A DNA stretch of 64,000 nt from Limosilactobacillus oris DSM 4864. GTDB taxonomy: Bacteria > Bacillota > Bacilli > Lactobacillales > Lactobacillaceae. Made by a program: the position numbers and the translations under genes. The stretch spans positions 1-64,000 of the forward strand of contig NZ_AZGE01000008.1 of NCBI RefSeq assembly GCF_001434465.1. Direction: 5' to 3'. This document shows positions 61,957 through 64,000 of the stretch, in pieces. The notes under the pieces were generated by a model, which did no database searches, was not told where the DNA came from, and saw only the letters and a program-made list of their open reading frames with translations. Each line of letters starts with the position of its first letter. Position 1 is the first letter of the stretch.

Positions 61957-62712
61957 TTATTTTTTGCCTTCTTCAAAGACCGCAAACGCCCTGACGGGGA
62001 AGCCCGGGGCCTTTTCTGGCTTAGCAACGGAGATGAAGATTACAGCCCCGGTGGCCGGTACCCGGTCTAAATTATTGAGCAGTTCGACCTGGTAGTGCCC
62101 GTGAGACAAGACGTAGTATTCGCCGACCAGGCCATTCTGTTGCTCGGTCGCGGTATCCGTATCAAAGGTCTCGTGGCCGTTGGCGGCAGCGTGCCGGGTT
62201 TCGTAAATGTACTTGAGGGCGTCGAGTGACCAGCCGGGGTAGTGGTTTTGCCCGTGAGCATCCTTGTTTTCAAACTTTTCTTGGGATGGCCAGCGCTTTC
62301 CCCAGTCGGTTCGCAGGGCTACAAACGAGCCGGCCGGGATTTCACCGTGCTTTTTCTCCCAGGCTTGAATGTCCTTAACGGTCAGGCTCCGGTCGGGGTT
62401 CTCCGCGACTTCCTGGTGAAGGTCGATGACAACTAGCGGGAGCACCAGGTCCTTGAGCGCTAGATCTTCGACGTAGCGCTCGTCATCTTTGTAAAAGCGG
62501 ACGGGTGGATCGATATGGGTCCCGTACTGGCCAGGGAATGTGTATTCTTTAACGAAGAAGCCATCCGCGTGGGTGAACAACGTCTTAAATTTGGCCGGCT
62601 GGAATTCGGGGAAGCGGGGGCTTTCCGGGCCAAACGAATGGGTTAAGTCCACCCAGGTCTGCTCCTTTAACTTACTAACCAATGTTTGAACTGAACTTGC
62701 TTGTACTGACAT
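61957..62712 (-). CDS. Cyclase-family metal-dependent hydrolase (kynurenine formamidase-like)
   Basis: The protein has 251 residues from ATG 62712; the ATG at 62721 abuts AAAGGA. It shows the cyclase/formamidase pattern: DLTHSFGPESPRFP, then the metal motif GQYGTHIDPPVRF (HxGTHxDxPxHF with Tyr and Arg replacing the first and last His), and a later SHGHYQVE. The metal ligand set may be altered. It is the second gene of a T-box-controlled operon after a MetE-like gene; the reaction is unknown. Confidence 0.78.
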   Translation of the reverse strand: MSVQASSVQTLVSKLKEQTWVDLTHSFGPESPRFPEFQPAKFKTLFTHADGFFVKEYTFPGQYGTHIDPPVRFYKDDERYVEDLALKDLVLPLVVIDLHQEVAENPDRSLTVKDIQAWEKKHGEIPAGSFVALRTDWGKRWPSQEKFENKDAHGQNHYPGWSLDALKYIYETRHAAANGHETFDTDTATEQQNGLVGEYYVLSHGHYQVELLNNLDRVPATGAVIFISVAKPEKAPGFPVRAFAVFEEGKK

Positions 62713-62730
62713 TTTCAACATTCCTTTCTG

Positions 62731-63852
62731 TTATTGCCAAACCTCATCGGCGATTTCCTTAACCAGTTTTAACTTGGCCCATTCCTGCTCCTCGGTCAGA
62801 ATGTTGCCTTCTTCCGTGGAGGCAAAGCCGCACTGCGGACTCAGACAGAGGTTCGTCAACGGGACGTGCTCGGCGGCTTCGTGGAGCCGGTCGATGATCT
62901 TTTGCTTATCTTCCAACTCACCAGACTTGGAGGTGATCAGACCGAGTACGATCCGGACGTTAGGACGCTGGTTCCAAATGGTGGCCAGTGGTGAGAAGTC
63001 ACCTGACCGGTCGTTATCGTATTCGAGGAAGAAGCCATCGTAGTTGAGCTGGGCCAGGTACTTGGCGACGGGGGCGTACCCGCCAGAGAAGAGGAAGGTT
63101 GACTTGAAGTTCCCCCGGCAGATGTGGGTGGTGAGGGTGAGGTCGTCTGGCAGGCCTTTGAGGGCGCCATTGATGACGGTCACTGCATCTTCCGCCAGGC
63201 TGGTGTACTTGGCGTGCTCTTCCGGCTGGTCCTTGGTCTCATTGAGTTTGCTGATGAGGAAGGCCCAGGTGGTGTCGTCGATTTGCAGGTAGCGGCAACC
63301 AAGGTCATAGAAGTGCTGGATCGTTTTCCGGTAGGCCGTGGCGAGGTCGGTTAGGTAGTCGGTCCGCTGGTCATAGAATTGGGGCCAGTTGTCGGAACGG
63401 TTATCACGGAAGAGCAGGGTCGGTGAAGGAATCGTCTGCTTGGCGATAACGTCGTCGCCGGCTTGCTCCTGGGTGTACTTAAAGGCAGCAAAGAAGGGGT
63501 GGTCAGGATTGTAGGCGACGCGGCCGGAAAGTTCGGCGTTGTCCGTCCGGGTCTTGGCACCGTGGAACTTGTAGCTTTCCCGGTAGTCGTACTTTTTGAC
63601 GCCCTTTAGGCCCCAAAGGAAGTCGAGGTGCCACCAGCTGCGGCGGAATTCACCATCGGTCACCGCGTGCAAGCCAACTGCCTTTTCCTTTTGGATGAGG
63701 TCGGCAATCCACTGGTTCTCAACGGCGGTCAATTCTTCCTGGCTGAGTTGACCGGCTTGAAACTTTGCCCGGGCGTCCTTTAAGGCTTGGGGACGGAGAA
63801 AACTGCCAACGATGTCATAGCGAAACGGTGCGGTTAAGGTTGATTGAGTCAT
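62731..63852 (-). CDS. MetE-like (cobalamin-independent methionine synthase family) protein, short form
   Basis: The 373-residue protein corresponds to the C-terminal catalytic barrel of MetE; the N-terminal half is absent, as in YxjG/YxjH proteins. Opening SFLRPQALKDARAKF and TDGEFRRSWWHLDF are typical. The zinc-site residues are His and Cys in THICRGN, Glu in FFLEYDNDR and Cys in LSPQCGF. It probably moves a methyl group to homocysteine. The T-box leader upstream indicates amino-acid-starvation control. Confidence 0.88.
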   Translation of the reverse strand: MTQSTLTAPFRYDIVGSFLRPQALKDARAKFQAGQLSQEELTAVENQWIADLIQKEKAVGLHAVTDGEFRRSWWHLDFLWGLKGVKKYDYRESYKFHGAKTRTDNAELSGRVAYNPDHPFFAAFKYTQEQAGDDVIAKQTIPSPTLLFRDNRSDNWPQFYDQRTDYLTDLATAYRKTIQHFYDLGCRYLQIDDTTWAFLISKLNETKDQPEEHAKYTSLAEDAVTVINGALKGLPDDLTLTTHICRGNFKSTFLFSGGYAPVAKYLAQLNYDGFFLEYDNDRSGDFSPLATIWNQRPNVRIVLGLITSKSGELEDKQKIIDRLHEAAEHVPLTNLCLSPQCGFASTEEGNILTEEQEWAKLKLVKEIADEVWQ

Positions 63853-63895
63853 AGTTGTTTACCCCTTTCAAGACAGATGGGTTCAAGTCTGGGAA

Positions 63896-64000
63896 CTAAA
63901 AAACGTCCCTAGGAAAAGCGTTCTGTTGCTCTTCCTAGGGACGTCACTCCGTTTACGGAAATTAACGTGTTACCACCCTAATTTAACCAGGCTTTCCAGC
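63896..64000 (-). promoter_or_regulatory. T-box riboswitch (3' part) before the MetE-like gene
   Basis: On the minus strand the T-box sequence AGGGTGGTAACACG (63966-63979) is followed by a terminator, ACGTCCCTAGGAA/TTCCTAGGGACGT (63903-63944), and a T run. The specifier stem lies beyond the end of the window, so the cognate tRNA cannot be read; methionine is expected from the downstream gene. Confidence 0.9.

Noticed and set aside
1-64000. Prophage, CRISPR-Cas or complete IS element.
   Set aside because: No integrase, structural phage genes, cas genes, repeat-spacer arrays or transposase frames were seen anywhere in the window.

Overview
The window looks like a chromosomal segment of a heterofermentative lactobacillus, most likely genus Limosilactobacillus. 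The reasons are KxYKxGKxW-type signal peptides, an LPxTG protein with an LPQTG anchor, a nar/nre/molybdenum-cofactor cluster of the kind found in some lactobacilli, T-box regulation and the overall gene style. Species cannot be fixed by eye. Most of the window is moderately GC-rich; about 180-2700 and 55875-60530 are visibly more AT-rich and look like recently acquired or decaying DNA.

Layout. 1-2760: a tRNA-Thr, an SMR efflux protein, an RNA methyltransferase, a truncated dehydrogenase and a scarred stretch with possible insertion-sequence debris. 2760-8120: an NAD(P)-binding protein, an AgrC-like kinase, a zinc-ribbon membrane protein, an Asp23/AmaP envelope-stress cassette, and an AgrA-like LytTR regulator. 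8120-25300: an LPQTG surface-exclusion protein, rarA, a sugar-acid-type transporter, glutaminase, a phosphoesterase, an ATPase plus an unknown 617-residue protein behind three tandem 29-bp repeats, and two large KxYKxGKxW surface proteins. Each of the two carries six copies of one repeat but a different catalytic end. Both are frameshifted in this sequence.

25500-49600 is dominated by a respiratory nitrate reductase supercluster: a MolABC-like metal importer, flavodoxin, moaE/moaD, narK (frameshifted), three genes of unknown function, the NreABC nitrate/oxygen sensing system, mobA, mobB, moeA, moaB, moeB and narGHJI. The importer and cofactor genes would supply molybdopterin guanine dinucleotide to NarG. 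NreABC would switch the cluster on, and TAGGG-type sites lie in its three divergent promoter regions. moaA and moaC are absent from the window.

49750-64000 holds a DMT permease, NADH oxidase, a preTA dihydropyrimidine dehydrogenase pair, small unknown proteins, a xylo-oligosaccharide locus (AraC regulator, GH120-like beta-xylosidase, MFS permease, cre site), a YagU-like protein, a GNAT acetyltransferase behind a structured leader RNA, and a cyclase plus MetE-like operon behind a T-box that runs off the end.

The most unusual items are a small structured noncoding element found at 25333-25408 and 38254-38331 with compensatory base changes, the 29-bp repeat/ATPase/unknown-protein locus, the paired six-repeat surface hydrolases with LytTR-like operators, and the leader RNA before the GNAT gene.
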